DNA of 64,000 bases from JACVRW01 sp963825345 (GTDB lineage: Bacteria; Actinomycetota; Thermoleophilia; Solirubrobacterales; Thermoleophilaceae). The translations under genes were made by a program, and so were the position numbers. Below, one piece after another: positions 40,029 to 48,347 of this stretch. The notes below the pieces were generated by a model. It had not been told where the DNA came from and ran no database searches. It worked only from the letters and a program-made list of their open reading frames with translations. Each line of letters starts with the position of its first letter. Within the stretch, counting starts at the first letter, position 1. The stretch spans positions 682,001-746,000 of the forward strand of contig CAWGSQ010000012.1 in the NCBI GenBank assembly GCA_963825345.1, read 5' to 3'.

Positions 40029-41497
40029 CCGGGGTTCCCGAGGCGGAGAGCGTCCTCACCGGCGCTCAGCTGAGCAACCGCGTCGTTCGGGGCGGCGGCG
40101 TCCGCTTCGTCGGCTTCGGCCTCATCAACCTCATGGGCGCCCTGGGGTCGGTGGTCCTTCTGCGCTACCTCGGTGTCGTCGACTACGGCCGCTACGGCAC
40201 GGTCATCTCGCTGATGGCCGTGGCGGGCGGCATTGCCGACGCCGGGCTCACGGTCACCGGCAGCCGCGAGCTCTCACTGCTCTCGCCAGGGGCGGAACGG
40301 CGGGCGTTCCTGGGTTCCCTGCTCGCCATGCGCATCGCCCTGAGCAGCGTGTTCACGCTCGTGGGCCTCGCGATCGGCATCGCCGCCGGTTACGACGACG
40401 ACATGCTCGCCGGCATCGTTCTCGTGGGCGTGGGAGGAGTGCTGCTCGCAGCGCAGATGACCCTGCTGCTCCCGCTCGTGGTGCAGCTCCGCAACGTGAG
40501 CCTGACCGTGAGCGACCTCGTCAGGCAGGGAATCCTCCTCGTGGGCATCGTGGCGCTGGTGGTGGCCGGCGCGGGGCTTGTGGGCTTCTTCGCGCTTCAG
40601 GTGGCGGTCGGGCTCGGCGGCCTCGCGCTCGTGCCACTGCTCGTGGGCCGCGAGGACCTCTCACGCCCACGCTGGTCGGTCGCGGAGTGGTGGGCGGTGG
40701 CGAGGATCGCGCTCCCGATCGCCGCGGCCGCCGTGCTCACGGTGATCTACCTCCGCATCCTCGTGGTTCTCACGTCCGTGATGTCCACCGACTACGAGAC
40801 CGGGCTGTTCGCCACCTCCGCGCGGATCATGGAGATGCTCGGCGGCCTGGCGCTCGTGATCGGCGGAGTCATCCTTCCGGTGGCCACGGTGGCCGCGCGC
40901 GACGAGCGCGGCCGGCTTGCCTACGTGCTCGCGCGCACGACCGAGATCTCGCTGCTGCTCGGGGTCTTCATCTCGATCGTGCTGATCTTCGGCGCCCATC
41001 CCATAACCGTCGTGCTCGGCGGCAGCGAGTTCGCGGACGCGGCGCCGGTGCTGCGGACGCAGGCACCCGCGATCGTCACGATCTTTCTCGTAACGGCCTG
41101 GGCCACGTTCCTGATCGCCGACCACCATCAGCGCGACCTCGTGCGCTGCGTGCTCGTGGGCCTCGTTGCGCTGCTCGTTGCCGCGCTCATTCTGATTCCG
41201 ATCCATGACGCCAGGGGAGCGGCCGCGGCCGCCGTGGTGGCCGACCTGGCATACGCGACCGCGGTGTTCGTGGCCATCCGGCGCTTGCGGGGCAAGCCCG
41301 TGCCCGTGCCCCTGGCCTTCTGCGGGCGGCTGGCGGTGGCAACCGGCGTGGCCGTGGGAGTCGGATTTGCGGCCTCGGGGTTGCCCGACGCCGTGACCAC
41401 GACCATCGCGGCGCTTGTGTTCGTCGGGCTGGCGATCGCCCTGCGGACGGTTCCGCCGGACGTCTACACCGCTCTACGGCTACGGCGCGGGGCCTGA
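40025..41497 (+). CDS. Second Wzx-type polysaccharide flippase
   Basis: The 490-aa protein has about 14 membrane helices. RFVGFGLINLMGALGSVVLL opens the MOP fold and RYLGVVDYGRYGTVISLMAV is the typical helix 1-2 link. It starts at TTG inside the stop of the reductase gene (TTGA), so it is made together with the CDP-sugar enzymes and probably flips the glycan that carries that sugar. It is unlike the first flippase in detail and is not a recent duplicate. Confidence 0.87.
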   Translation: MTGVPEAESVLTGAQLSNRVVRGGGVRFVGFGLINLMGALGSVVLLRYLGVVDYGRYGTVISLMAVAGGIADAGLTVTGSRELSLLSPGAERRAFLGSLLAMRIALSSVFTLVGLAIGIAAGYDDDMLAGIVLVGVGGVLLAAQMTLLLPLVVQLRNVSLTVSDLVRQGILLVGIVALVVAGAGLVGFFALQVAVGLGGLALVPLLVGREDLSRPRWSVAEWWAVARIALPIAAAAVLTVIYLRILVVLTSVMSTDYETGLFATSARIMEMLGGLALVIGGVILPVATVAARDERGRLAYVLARTTEISLLLGVFISIVLIFGAHPITVVLGGSEFADAAPVLRTQAPAIVTIFLVTAWATFLIADHHQRDLVRCVLVGLVALLVAALILIPIHDARGAAAAAVVADLAYATAVFVAIRRLRGKPVPVPLAFCGRLAVATGVAVGVGFAASGLPDAVTTTIAALVFVGLAIALRTVPPDVYTALRLRRGA

Positions 41498-42622
41498 GAG
41501 AAGCTCGTCGTAAGTCGCGGCCAGCCGGGTGGCCGCGGCACCGGCGCCGAATTCCTGAACGCGCTCGTCGTCGTACTCGGCGCGCGTGCCGGGGGGCTGC
41601 GCCAGCGGGCCGCCCGCGAGTGCGTGCGCGAGCCCGATCCAGTCGCCGGGGGTCACCTGCGCCACCTGCGGCCCGGTGACCTCCGGGATCGCCCCGCTCG
41701 TGGACGCGACGATCGGCACCCGTGCCGCCATCGCCTCGGCCAGGACCATGCCGAACTGCTCCTCCCAGTGCGGCCGCGGCAGGCTGGCGAGCACCATGCA
41801 CGACGCCTCGGCGAACACACGCGGCATCTCCTCGTACGGCACATGGCGCCGGAACTCCACGCGGTCCGCCACGCCCAGCTCGGCTGCGTAGCGCTCGAGC
41901 CGCGCCTCCTCCTCGCCGGTCCCCACGATCACCACGCGCACCGCGGCAGCGCCGGGGGGCAGGGGCACCACGCCGCGCCGCAGGGCCGCGAGCGCCCGCA
42001 GCACGTCCTGGTGGCCCTTCTCCCAGACGAGCCGGCCGACCGAGAGGACAACGTGCTCTCGCGGCGGCTCCACCTGCGCCCCGGAGAAGCGCTCGAGGTC
42101 AACACCGGGCGGCACCACGCGCACCCGGCTCGGGTCGGCGCCCTCGAGCAGCAGCGAGTCGCGCGCGCGGCCGGTCGCGGCGAGGAACAGGTCGGTCTCG
42201 TCCAGCACCACGCGGCGGTAGCGGCGCGTGCGCACGTTCCGGTAGCTGTCGAGGAAGGGGATCGTCTCCCAGACCGTCAGCACGAGCTTGAAGCCGAGCT
42301 GGGCGCGGAGGCGTGCCGCCTGAGCCGAGTACCAGTAGCCGAGCTCCTGCGAGTGGACGATCGCGGCCCCCCGGAGCACCTGCTCGAGCCCGAGGTAACG
42401 GTCGCCGGGCAGGCGCACGAGCAGATCACCCGCGCGGCCGCGTGGGAGCCGCTCGCGCAGCGTCCGTGTGGGCTCTGACGGGAGGCGCAGCAGCGAGTCG
42501 TCGAACCACCCGGCTCCCGAACGCAGGTAGCGCACATCGAACCGCTCGGAGAGTTCCTCCCACGGCCGCAGTTCCCAGGGGTTCACCTGGTGACCGCGCA
42601 GGATCACCACTCGGGGGCGCAC
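41480..42622 (-). CDS. Glycosyltransferase family 4
   Basis: The 380-aa protein has HSQELGYWYSAQAARLRAQL in the N-domain, the linker VRVVPPGVDLERFSGA and the donor domain VVLSVGRLVWEKGHQDVLRA, HWEEQFGMVLAEAMAARVPIVA with E-x7-E. The GTG start is chosen because VRPRVVILRGHQ begins the fold and TAGGCT lies 7 bases upstream; the frame stays open beyond. It overlaps the flippase gene by 18 bases, tail to tail. Confidence 0.9.
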   Translation of the reverse strand: MRPRVVILRGHQVNPWELRPWEELSERFDVRYLRSGAGWFDDSLLRLPSEPTRTLRERLPRGRAGDLLVRLPGDRYLGLEQVLRGAAIVHSQELGYWYSAQAARLRAQLGFKLVLTVWETIPFLDSYRNVRTRRYRRVVLDETDLFLAATGRARDSLLLEGADPSRVRVVPPGVDLERFSGAQVEPPREHVVLSVGRLVWEKGHQDVLRALAALRRGVVPLPPGAAAVRVVIVGTGEEEARLERYAAELGVADRVEFRRHVPYEEMPRVFAEASCMVLASLPRPHWEEQFGMVLAEAMAARVPIVASTSGAIPEVTGPQVAQVTPGDWIGLAHALAGGPLAQPPGTRAEYDDERVQEFGAGAAATRLAATYDELLSGPAP

Positions 42623-42629
42623 TGGCGGA

Positions 42630-42639
42630 AGCCTAGACT
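42630..42639. promoter_or_regulatory. Bidirectional -10 pair between two family-4 genes
   Basis: Plus-strand TAGACT (42634-42639) ends 9 bases before the ATG at 42649. Minus-strand TAGGCT (42630-42635) ends 7 bases before the GTG at 42622. They share the TA at 42634-42635; the whole intergenic region is 26 bases. Confidence 0.6.
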
Positions 42640-42648
42640 GGCGGCGCA

Positions 42649-43758
42649 ATGGCCCCGGCGCAGCCACGCATCGGCATCGACGCACGCGCCGCCGCCGAGG
42701 TTGCGGCCGGCCGGGGGCGCTACGTGCGCGAGCTCGCCCGGGCGATCGCGGCTCTCCCCGGCGAGGCGCCTCCGGTGCTGTTCGGACGCCGCCCCTGGCC
42801 CCTGCCGGGGTCGTCGTGGCGACTGATCGGGACTCCGGACCCACTCTGGGGCGCGCACGCGGGTCTCGTGGCCGGCCGCCACTGCGACGTGCTGCTCGCG
42901 TCGAACTCGTACCTCATGTCGATCGCGCGGGTTCCGGTCGTGGCCTTCGTCCATGACCTGTTCGGCTTCGAGCGCAGCCACGGCCTCCCCACGAGCGCGG
43001 CGGGCGAACGTCTCACCCTGCCCCTGGCGGCGCGCCGAGCGGCGGGCTTCATCTGCCCGTCCGAGGCCACGCGCCGGGCGCTCGAGAGCCTCTTCCCGCG
43101 CACCCGGGGCCGAACGGTCGTCATCCCCCACGGGGTCGAGCCTCGCTTTCTGACGGCCAGCGCCGCGGGTGTGGCGCGCCGGCACGGCATCGACGGCCAA
43201 TTCGTGCTCGCGGTCGGCACGCTCGAACCGCGCAAGAACCTGATCGCGCTGATCGAGGCCTTCGTCTCGGCCGCTCCCCCGTTCCAGCTCGTGCTCGCCG
43301 GCGCCCGCGGCTGGGGCGGCACGGAGCTCGACGACCTCATCCGCCGACACGCGGACGTCGTGCGCCCGATCGGCTTCGTGCCAGACGAGGAGCTTCCGGC
43401 TCTGTATGCCGAGGCGAGCGCGTTCGCCTTCCCGTCGCTCGAGGAGGGCTTCGGACTGCCGGTGCTGGAGGCGATGGCGGCCGGCACCGCGGTGCTGACC
43501 TCAGACCGCTCGTCGCTCCCGGAGGTGACCGGCGATGCGGCGCTGCTCGTCGATCCGACCGATGTGGGAGCGATCGCGGCCGGTCTGGACCGGCTGCTAT
43601 CCGACGAGGAGCTCCGCGTGGAGCTCGGCCGGCGTGGGCGCGAGCGGGCCGCCACCTTCACCTGGGCCCGTACCGCACGGGACACCGTGGACTACCTGCG
43701 CAGCGTCACCTCGACGTTCCCCGCCGGGAACAGCCGCGACAGGAAGGTCTCCTCGTAG
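42649..43758 (+). CDS. Glycosyltransferase family 4
   Basis: The 369-aa protein has the mannosyltransferase-like pattern: IGIDARAAAEVAAGRGRYVR at the N-terminus, VVAFVHDLFGFE, TVVIPHGVEPRFL, FVLAVGTLEPRKNLIALIEAF and AFAFPSLEEGFGLPVLEAMAAGTAVLTS, SSLPEVTGDAALLVDP. The EGFGLPVLEAMA block is the E-x7-E donor site. The last 67 bases lie antisense to the convergent methyltransferase gene, an unusually long overlap. Confidence 0.93.
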   Translation: MAPAQPRIGIDARAAAEVAAGRGRYVRELARAIAALPGEAPPVLFGRRPWPLPGSSWRLIGTPDPLWGAHAGLVAGRHCDVLLASNSYLMSIARVPVVAFVHDLFGFERSHGLPTSAAGERLTLPLAARRAAGFICPSEATRRALESLFPRTRGRTVVIPHGVEPRFLTASAAGVARRHGIDGQFVLAVGTLEPRKNLIALIEAFVSAAPPFQLVLAGARGWGGTELDDLIRRHADVVRPIGFVPDEELPALYAEASAFAFPSLEEGFGLPVLEAMAAGTAVLTSDRSSLPEVTGDAALLVDPTDVGAIAAGLDRLLSDEELRVELGRRGRERAATFTWARTARDTVDYLRSVTSTFPAGNSRDRKVSS

Positions 43759-44234
43759 TAGGTCTGGAAGGCGGGTCGCGCGTTCACAAGCGGCTCGAGT
43801 ACGTAGTTCCAGGGCTGCCAGCGGTAGCGGTGGAATGTGATGCGCGAGCGTTCCACGCCGGCGAACGAGAAGTCGAAGTAGTAGGCGCGCCCGCCGAATC
43901 GCTCGCCCTCGGCGAAGAAGCGGAGCGTGTCGATCGAGAACGCCGTTCGGTGCGTGGGGTCGATCCACACAGCCGGCGAGGTGAAGTGCGGCGACACGAT
44001 GTGGAGCAGCCCGCCGGGAGCGAGGATCCGGTGAAGCTCACGCAGGACGGGCACGTAGTCGAGATGCTCCAGCACGTCCTTCGCGAGGATCTCCTGAAAG
44101 TGGCCGTCGCCGAAGGGGAGCGGCAGGGTGGCGATGTCGTGCACCACGTCCACGCCGGGCAGCGCTGCCACGTCGAGGTTCGTCCATCCAGGGCGGACGT
44201 CGGTGCCGCACCCGAGGTTCAGCCGCGCACTCAT
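43692..44234 (-). CDS. Class I SAM-dependent methyltransferase
   Basis: The 180-aa protein begins ARLNLGCGTDVRPGWTNLDV, the opening of small methyltransferases found in glycan loci, followed by LPFGDGHFQEILAKDVLEHL and LHRILAPGGLLHIVSPH. HFTSPAVWIDPTHRTAFSI is typical of the group. The acceptor is unknown. The ATG overlaps the stop of the upstream methyltransferase gene (ATGA), so both are made together. Confidence 0.85.
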   Translation of the reverse strand: MSARLNLGCGTDVRPGWTNLDVAALPGVDVVHDIATLPLPFGDGHFQEILAKDVLEHLDYVPVLRELHRILAPGGLLHIVSPHFTSPAVWIDPTHRTAFSIDTLRFFAEGERFGGRAYYFDFSFAGVERSRITFHRYRWQPWNYVLEPLVNARPAFQTYYEETFLSRLFPAGNVEVTLRR

Positions 44235-44818
44235 CGCGCTGCGACGAGCCAAACGTTCCGGCGCACCAGCGGCAACCAGGCCAGCGCCGCAAGGAGGCGG
44301 GGCCGCCGGTTGCGCCTGGTCCAGCCGGAGACGATCCCGCTGCCCGGCATGACCGACTCGTAGCCCAGCTGCTCCACCCGCAGCCCCTGGTCCTCGAACA
44401 GCTTGCGAAAGCTCTTCCGCGTGAACGGGCGGCGGTGCGTGTAGTCGTCCCAGACCCAGCGCTGCGCGTCCGGCGACGAGGCAAACACCCGCCCACCCGG
44501 CCGCAGCACGCGCCGGACCTCGCGTACGAGCGCGACCGGGTTCGCCACATGCTCGAGCACGTCCTTCAGCACAACTCCATCGAAGCTCTCCTCGTCGAAG
44601 GGCAGTGGGTCGTCACCGTCCACGAGCAACACCTGGCGACCGCGTGAGCGGGCCGCCTCGACGGCCTCGGGGGACACGTCGATGCCCGTGTAGTTGTCGA
44701 AGTGGTCGCCGATCCAGGCGCCGCCACAGCCCACGTCGAGCAGGCGGGCGTCCGTGGGGAAATGGCGCGTCACGTCGCGCCAGTAGCCCGGCTCCTGGTG
44801 CCAGTCGACGTAGCCCAT
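44231..44818 (-). CDS. Class I SAM-dependent methyltransferase
   Basis: The 195-aa protein has LLDVGCGGAWIGDHFDNYTG, IDVSPEAVEAARSRG, LPFDEESFDGVVLKDVLEHV and VRRVLRPGGRVFASSPDAQR, with a C-terminal part (VMPGSGIVSGWTRRNRRP) seen in glycan-locus methyltransferases. First gene of a two-gene minus-strand unit. The ATG at 44818 has TACGGT 10 bases upstream. Confidence 0.87.
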   Translation of the reverse strand: MGYVDWHQEPGYWRDVTRHFPTDARLLDVGCGGAWIGDHFDNYTGIDVSPEAVEAARSRGRQVLLVDGDDPLPFDEESFDGVVLKDVLEHVANPVALVREVRRVLRPGGRVFASSPDAQRWVWDDYTHRRPFTRKSFRKLFEDQGLRVEQLGYESVMPGSGIVSGWTRRNRRPRLLAALAWLPLVRRNVWLVAAR

Positions 44819-44828
44819 CCGGCGCGTG

Positions 44829-44838
44829 ACCGTAGCAT
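44829..44838. promoter_or_regulatory. Bidirectional -10 pair between methyltransferase and family-4 genes
   Basis: Plus-strand TAGCAT (44833-44838) ends 7 bases before the GTG at 44846. Minus-strand TACGGT (44829-44834) ends 10 bases before the ATG at 44818. They share the TA at 44833-44834. Confidence 0.6.
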
Positions 44839-44845
44839 CGTCCCC

Positions 44846-45961
44846 GTGGCGCATCTTCTTCTCAACGCGCTGTTCCTCGACCCCGGGGGCTCCGGTGGAC
44901 CCGAGACCTACCTGCGCGGCCTGGCGCCCGCGCTCCAGAACGCGCGCCCCGATACCCGCATTACGATCGCCACCACGCGCTCGGGCGCTCAGGCGCTCCG
45001 CGACGACGGCTGGGCCGCGTGGGCGGCATTGCGCGCCCTTCCCTGTGAGGAGGGCCAGCGCGGCCGCCGCCAGCTCTGCGAGCAGGTGCTGCTGCCGGGG
45101 CTCGCCCGCCGGATCGGGGCCGACCTGATCCACTCGCTGGCGAGTGTGGGGCCGATCCGCACTCCCGGCACACCGCATGTGATCACCCTGCACGACGTGA
45201 CGTTCTTCAAGGAGAGCACCTTCAGCGGCGTCACGACGTTCGGCATGCGCCAGGTCGTGGCGCGCGCGGCCCGCCACGCGGATGCCCTGATCGCGGTCAC
45301 GCAGGCAGCGCGTGACGAGATCGTCGACGAGCTCGACCTCGACACGACGCAGTTCAGCGTCGTCCACCACGGCGCCACGCTCGCTGACCGCGCACCCGCG
45401 CGCTCCGAGGGCGAGGTGCGGGAACGCCTGCGGCTCGGCCACCGCCGCGTGGTTCTGTGCGTGGCGGCCAAGCGCCCCCACAAGAACCAGGAGTTGCTGG
45501 TGCGCGCGGCCGCGCAGCTGCCCGACGACGTGGTGGTGGTGCTCGCCGGTCACCCCGAGCCTTACGACGCCGAGCTCCGAAGGCTCGCCGGCGGGCTCGG
45601 CGTGGACGGCTCGGTTGTGTTCGCCGACTACGTCCCGGACGACGAGCTCGAGGCACTCTGGGAAATGGCCGGCTGCGCGGCGTTCCCCACGCGCGCCGAG
45701 GGCTTCGGGATGCCGGTGCTGGAGGCACTGGCGCGCGGCGTGCCGGTGGCGTGCTCTGATCTGGCGGTGCTGCGCGAGATCGGCGGCGAGCTCCCGTGCT
45801 TCTTCGACCCGGAGGATCCGGCGGACGCGGCTCGCAAGGTCGCCACTGCCCTGGCCCTGCCGCGTCCGTTGCCCGGCGCGGGTGAGTGGACCGCAGGATT
45901 CAGCTGGGACGCGTCGGCCGAAGGGACCTGGCGGGCGTACGAGCGCGCGCTTGCCCGCTGA
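44846..45961 (+). CDS. Glycosyltransferase family 4
   Basis: The 371-aa protein opens HLLLNALFLDPGGSGGPETY (Gly-rich acceptor loop) and has VITLHDVTFFKE, FSVVHHGATLADR, RVVLCVAAKRPHKNQELLVRAA and AFPTRAEGFGMPVLEALARGVPVACS. The KRPHKN donor motif is shared with the next gene, suggesting a related donor. Its stop overlaps the start of the next gene by one base, so both are a tandem pair, probably acting in consecutive steps. Confidence 0.92.
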   Translation: MAHLLLNALFLDPGGSGGPETYLRGLAPALQNARPDTRITIATTRSGAQALRDDGWAAWAALRALPCEEGQRGRRQLCEQVLLPGLARRIGADLIHSLASVGPIRTPGTPHVITLHDVTFFKESTFSGVTTFGMRQVVARAARHADALIAVTQAARDEIVDELDLDTTQFSVVHHGATLADRAPARSEGEVRERLRLGHRRVVLCVAAKRPHKNQELLVRAAAQLPDDVVVVLAGHPEPYDAELRRLAGGLGVDGSVVFADYVPDDELEALWEMAGCAAFPTRAEGFGMPVLEALARGVPVACSDLAVLREIGGELPCFFDPEDPADAARKVATALALPRPLPGAGEWTAGFSWDASAEGTWRAYERALAR

Positions 45962-47043
45962 TGCTGAACGTGGGCCTCAACCTCGTGTTCCTGATACCCG
46001 GCGAGACCGGCGGCATGGAGACGGCGGCGCGGGAGACGATCCCGCACCTCGCTGCGATCGACGACCTGCGCCTGACGCTGCTCGTGAACCGTGAGGCTGC
46101 CGGGACGTTCGGCGACGTGGCCGAGGAGGTGGTGGTGCCGGTGAACGCCACGAGCCGGATCCAGTGGGTTCGGGGGGAGCAGCAGCACGTGCCCAGGCTG
46201 GCGGCCCACCAGGAGTGCCAGGTCGTGCACTCGTTGGGATCCACCGCCCCGCTTCGGGGCGCGTTCAGGCGCGTGACGACGATCCACGACCTCAACTACC
46301 GCATGGTGCCCGAGAGCCACTTCGGGATTCGCGGGCTCGGCATGCGCGCGCTCGTTCCCGCCGCGGCACGCCGCTCGCACCGGATCATCGTGGACGCGGC
46401 GTCCACCCGCGGCGACCTCCATGACCTGCTGAAGGTCGATCCGAGCAAGGTCGACGTGATCCCGCTGGGCGTGAGCCCGCCTGCTGGAGAGCCGACGCCG
46501 GCCGCGGAGCTGCGCGCGGCGCTCGACCTGCCGGAGGGCCCGGTCGTGCTCTGCCCCGGCGCCAAGCGTCCCCACAAGAACGCCCACGGCGTGATCGACG
46601 CCGTTGGGCAGATGGAGCACCGCCCTGCGGTCGTCGTGACGGGATACAGCTCGCCGTACGAGCAGCGCCTGCGCGAGCTGGCGGATGTGCGCGGGGTCAG
46701 CCTGCGGATGCCGCGCTACCTCGACCGCGCCGGTCTCGAGGGCCTCTACGCGCTCGCCTCCTGCGTCGCGGTCGTCTCGTTCTACGAGGGCTTCGGCCTG
46801 CCCGTGCTCGAGGCGATGGTGCGCGGCGTGCCGGTGGTGTCCTCGAACCGCGCGTCCCTCCCGGAGGTGGCGGGCGACGCCGCGGTGCTGGTGGACCCGG
46901 CGGACCCCGCGCAGATTCGCCGCGGGATCGAGCAGGCGCTGGCGGACCCGGAGCCGCTGCGTGAACGCGGTCTGCGGCGCGCGGCAGCATTCACCTGGGA
47001 GCGCACCGCGAAGCTGACGGCCGAGACCTACCGGCGCGCGTAG
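45961..47043 (+). CDS. Glycosyltransferase family 4
   Basis: The 360-aa protein begins LNVGLNLVFLIPGETGGMET and has VTTIHDLNYRMVPESHFG, VDVIPLGVSPPAGEP, VVLCPGAKRPHKNAHGVIDA and VSFYEGFGLPVLEAMVRGVPVVSS, SLPEVAGDAAVLVDP. It resembles its upstream partner in the same frame layout, so the pair may come from an old duplication. It overlaps the convergent gene by 16 bases. Confidence 0.92.
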   Translation: MLNVGLNLVFLIPGETGGMETAARETIPHLAAIDDLRLTLLVNREAAGTFGDVAEEVVVPVNATSRIQWVRGEQQHVPRLAAHQECQVVHSLGSTAPLRGAFRRVTTIHDLNYRMVPESHFGIRGLGMRALVPAAARRSHRIIVDAASTRGDLHDLLKVDPSKVDVIPLGVSPPAGEPTPAAELRAALDLPEGPVVLCPGAKRPHKNAHGVIDAVGQMEHRPAVVVTGYSSPYEQRLRELADVRGVSLRMPRYLDRAGLEGLYALASCVAVVSFYEGFGLPVLEAMVRGVPVVSSNRASLPEVAGDAAVLVDPADPAQIRRGIEQALADPEPLRERGLRRAAAFTWERTAKLTAETYRRA

Positions 47044-48170
47044 GCCGCCAGCACCGTTTCGAGCGAGGACTCGAGCGATAGCTTGCGTGCGTTGGCACGA
47101 AACCAGTCCGCGGTTCGATCGCGCAGCGCCTGGCCCTCGGCCTGCACGCGCTCGATCGCAGCGGCCAGGTCTTCGGGCGCCGCGGAGGGAGCCACGTAGC
47201 CGTTCTCTCCGTCGGTCACCAGATCGGCCGCGGCGTTGTCCGGGCCTGCCACCACCACGCTCGGAGTGCCCAGCGCGGCCGCCTCGATCACCACCATCCC
47301 GTAGCCCTCGCGTCGGGACGGAAGCACCATGCAGAGCGCCCTCGAAAGGGCGCTCTCCACGCGCTCCGCGCTCACGAACCCCGGCACGTCGAGCGCGTCG
47401 TCGAGCCCATGCTGAGCGCGGAGCCGAAGCACCTCGTCGCGATCGGGACCGTCGCCCAGCACCTCGCCGCGCAGGTCGGGAATTCGTTCTCGCGCCAGGG
47501 CGAGCGCGGGCACCAGCGCTGGCACGCGCTTCTCGGGGATGTGGCGGCCGGCGAACACCACCAGCGGCTCGGCCGCCGCGGGCTCGCGCGGCTCGAGCGG
47601 TCCCGCGTACTCGCCCTCGAGCACGGTGAGCTCACCGTTCACGGGCGCGGCGCGCAGGCGCCGGGCGTGCAGCTCCGAGAAGCAGAACGCGCGCTGTGGG
47701 GCGCGCAGGCAGAGCGCCTGAACGGCCTGGCCGATGCGCCCGCCCACGGGGCCGAGGTACTCGCGCCAGTAGTCGCTGCTCCACACCTCGTGCCAGTCGA
47801 CCACGAGCCGGAAGCGGCGCAGCGGCCGCACCACCGCTGCCGCCAGCAGGGAGAAGTAGGGAAACGATGCGGTGTGGACCACGTCGTAGCGGCCGCCGTG
47901 ACGGAGGAGATGCCAGAGCACGCCGGCGCCGAACACGAGTGGCGGCAGCACCCGCCTGCGTCCATTCGAGTAGAGCTCCATGCGCGGACCGGCGCTCACC
48001 ACGCGCACCCCCTCCACCTCGGCGCGCTCGGCGCGATCCCACTGCCGAAGGGTGAGGTAGGAGACCTCGTGTCCGTCGGCGGCCAGGCGTTCCCCCAGGT
48101 TGCGGTACCAGCGCTCCGCACCGCCGACGGTGTACGGAAACAGGCAGTCATAGACCAGACAGACGCGCAT
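47028..48170 (-). CDS. Glycosyltransferase family 4
   Basis: The 380-aa protein has RVCLVYDCLFPYTVGGAERW with the acceptor loop, VVHTASFPYFSLLAAAVV, VVDWHEVWSSDYWREYLG, VVFAGRHIPEKRVPALVPAL and VLPSRREGYGMVVIEAAALGTPSVVVA, where the E-x7-E pair is present. It is divergent from the family-2 membrane glycosyltransferase gene. I see no convincing promoter in the 111-177 bases between them. Confidence 0.92.
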   Translation of the reverse strand: MRVCLVYDCLFPYTVGGAERWYRNLGERLAADGHEVSYLTLRQWDRAERAEVEGVRVVSAGPRMELYSNGRRRVLPPLVFGAGVLWHLLRHGGRYDVVHTASFPYFSLLAAAVVRPLRRFRLVVDWHEVWSSDYWREYLGPVGGRIGQAVQALCLRAPQRAFCFSELHARRLRAAPVNGELTVLEGEYAGPLEPREPAAAEPLVVFAGRHIPEKRVPALVPALALARERIPDLRGEVLGDGPDRDEVLRLRAQHGLDDALDVPGFVSAERVESALSRALCMVLPSRREGYGMVVIEAAALGTPSVVVAGPDNAAADLVTDGENGYVAPSAAPEDLAAAIERVQAEGQALRDRTADWFRANARKLSLESSLETVLAAYARR

Positions 48171-48347
48171 GGAACCGGCAGAGGCTCGCAGACCTTGCGC
48201 TAGGATCGCCGCTCCAGCGCGCAACTTCTTCCATCTCCGCGCGTCAATACCGTTGTAACGCCAGCCTTCGAGGCTCGTCCCCTGAGCACACTCGAGCAGA
48301 CAACCCGCCCCCCGTCAGCCGACGGTGAGGATTCCTCCGCGGTCAAG

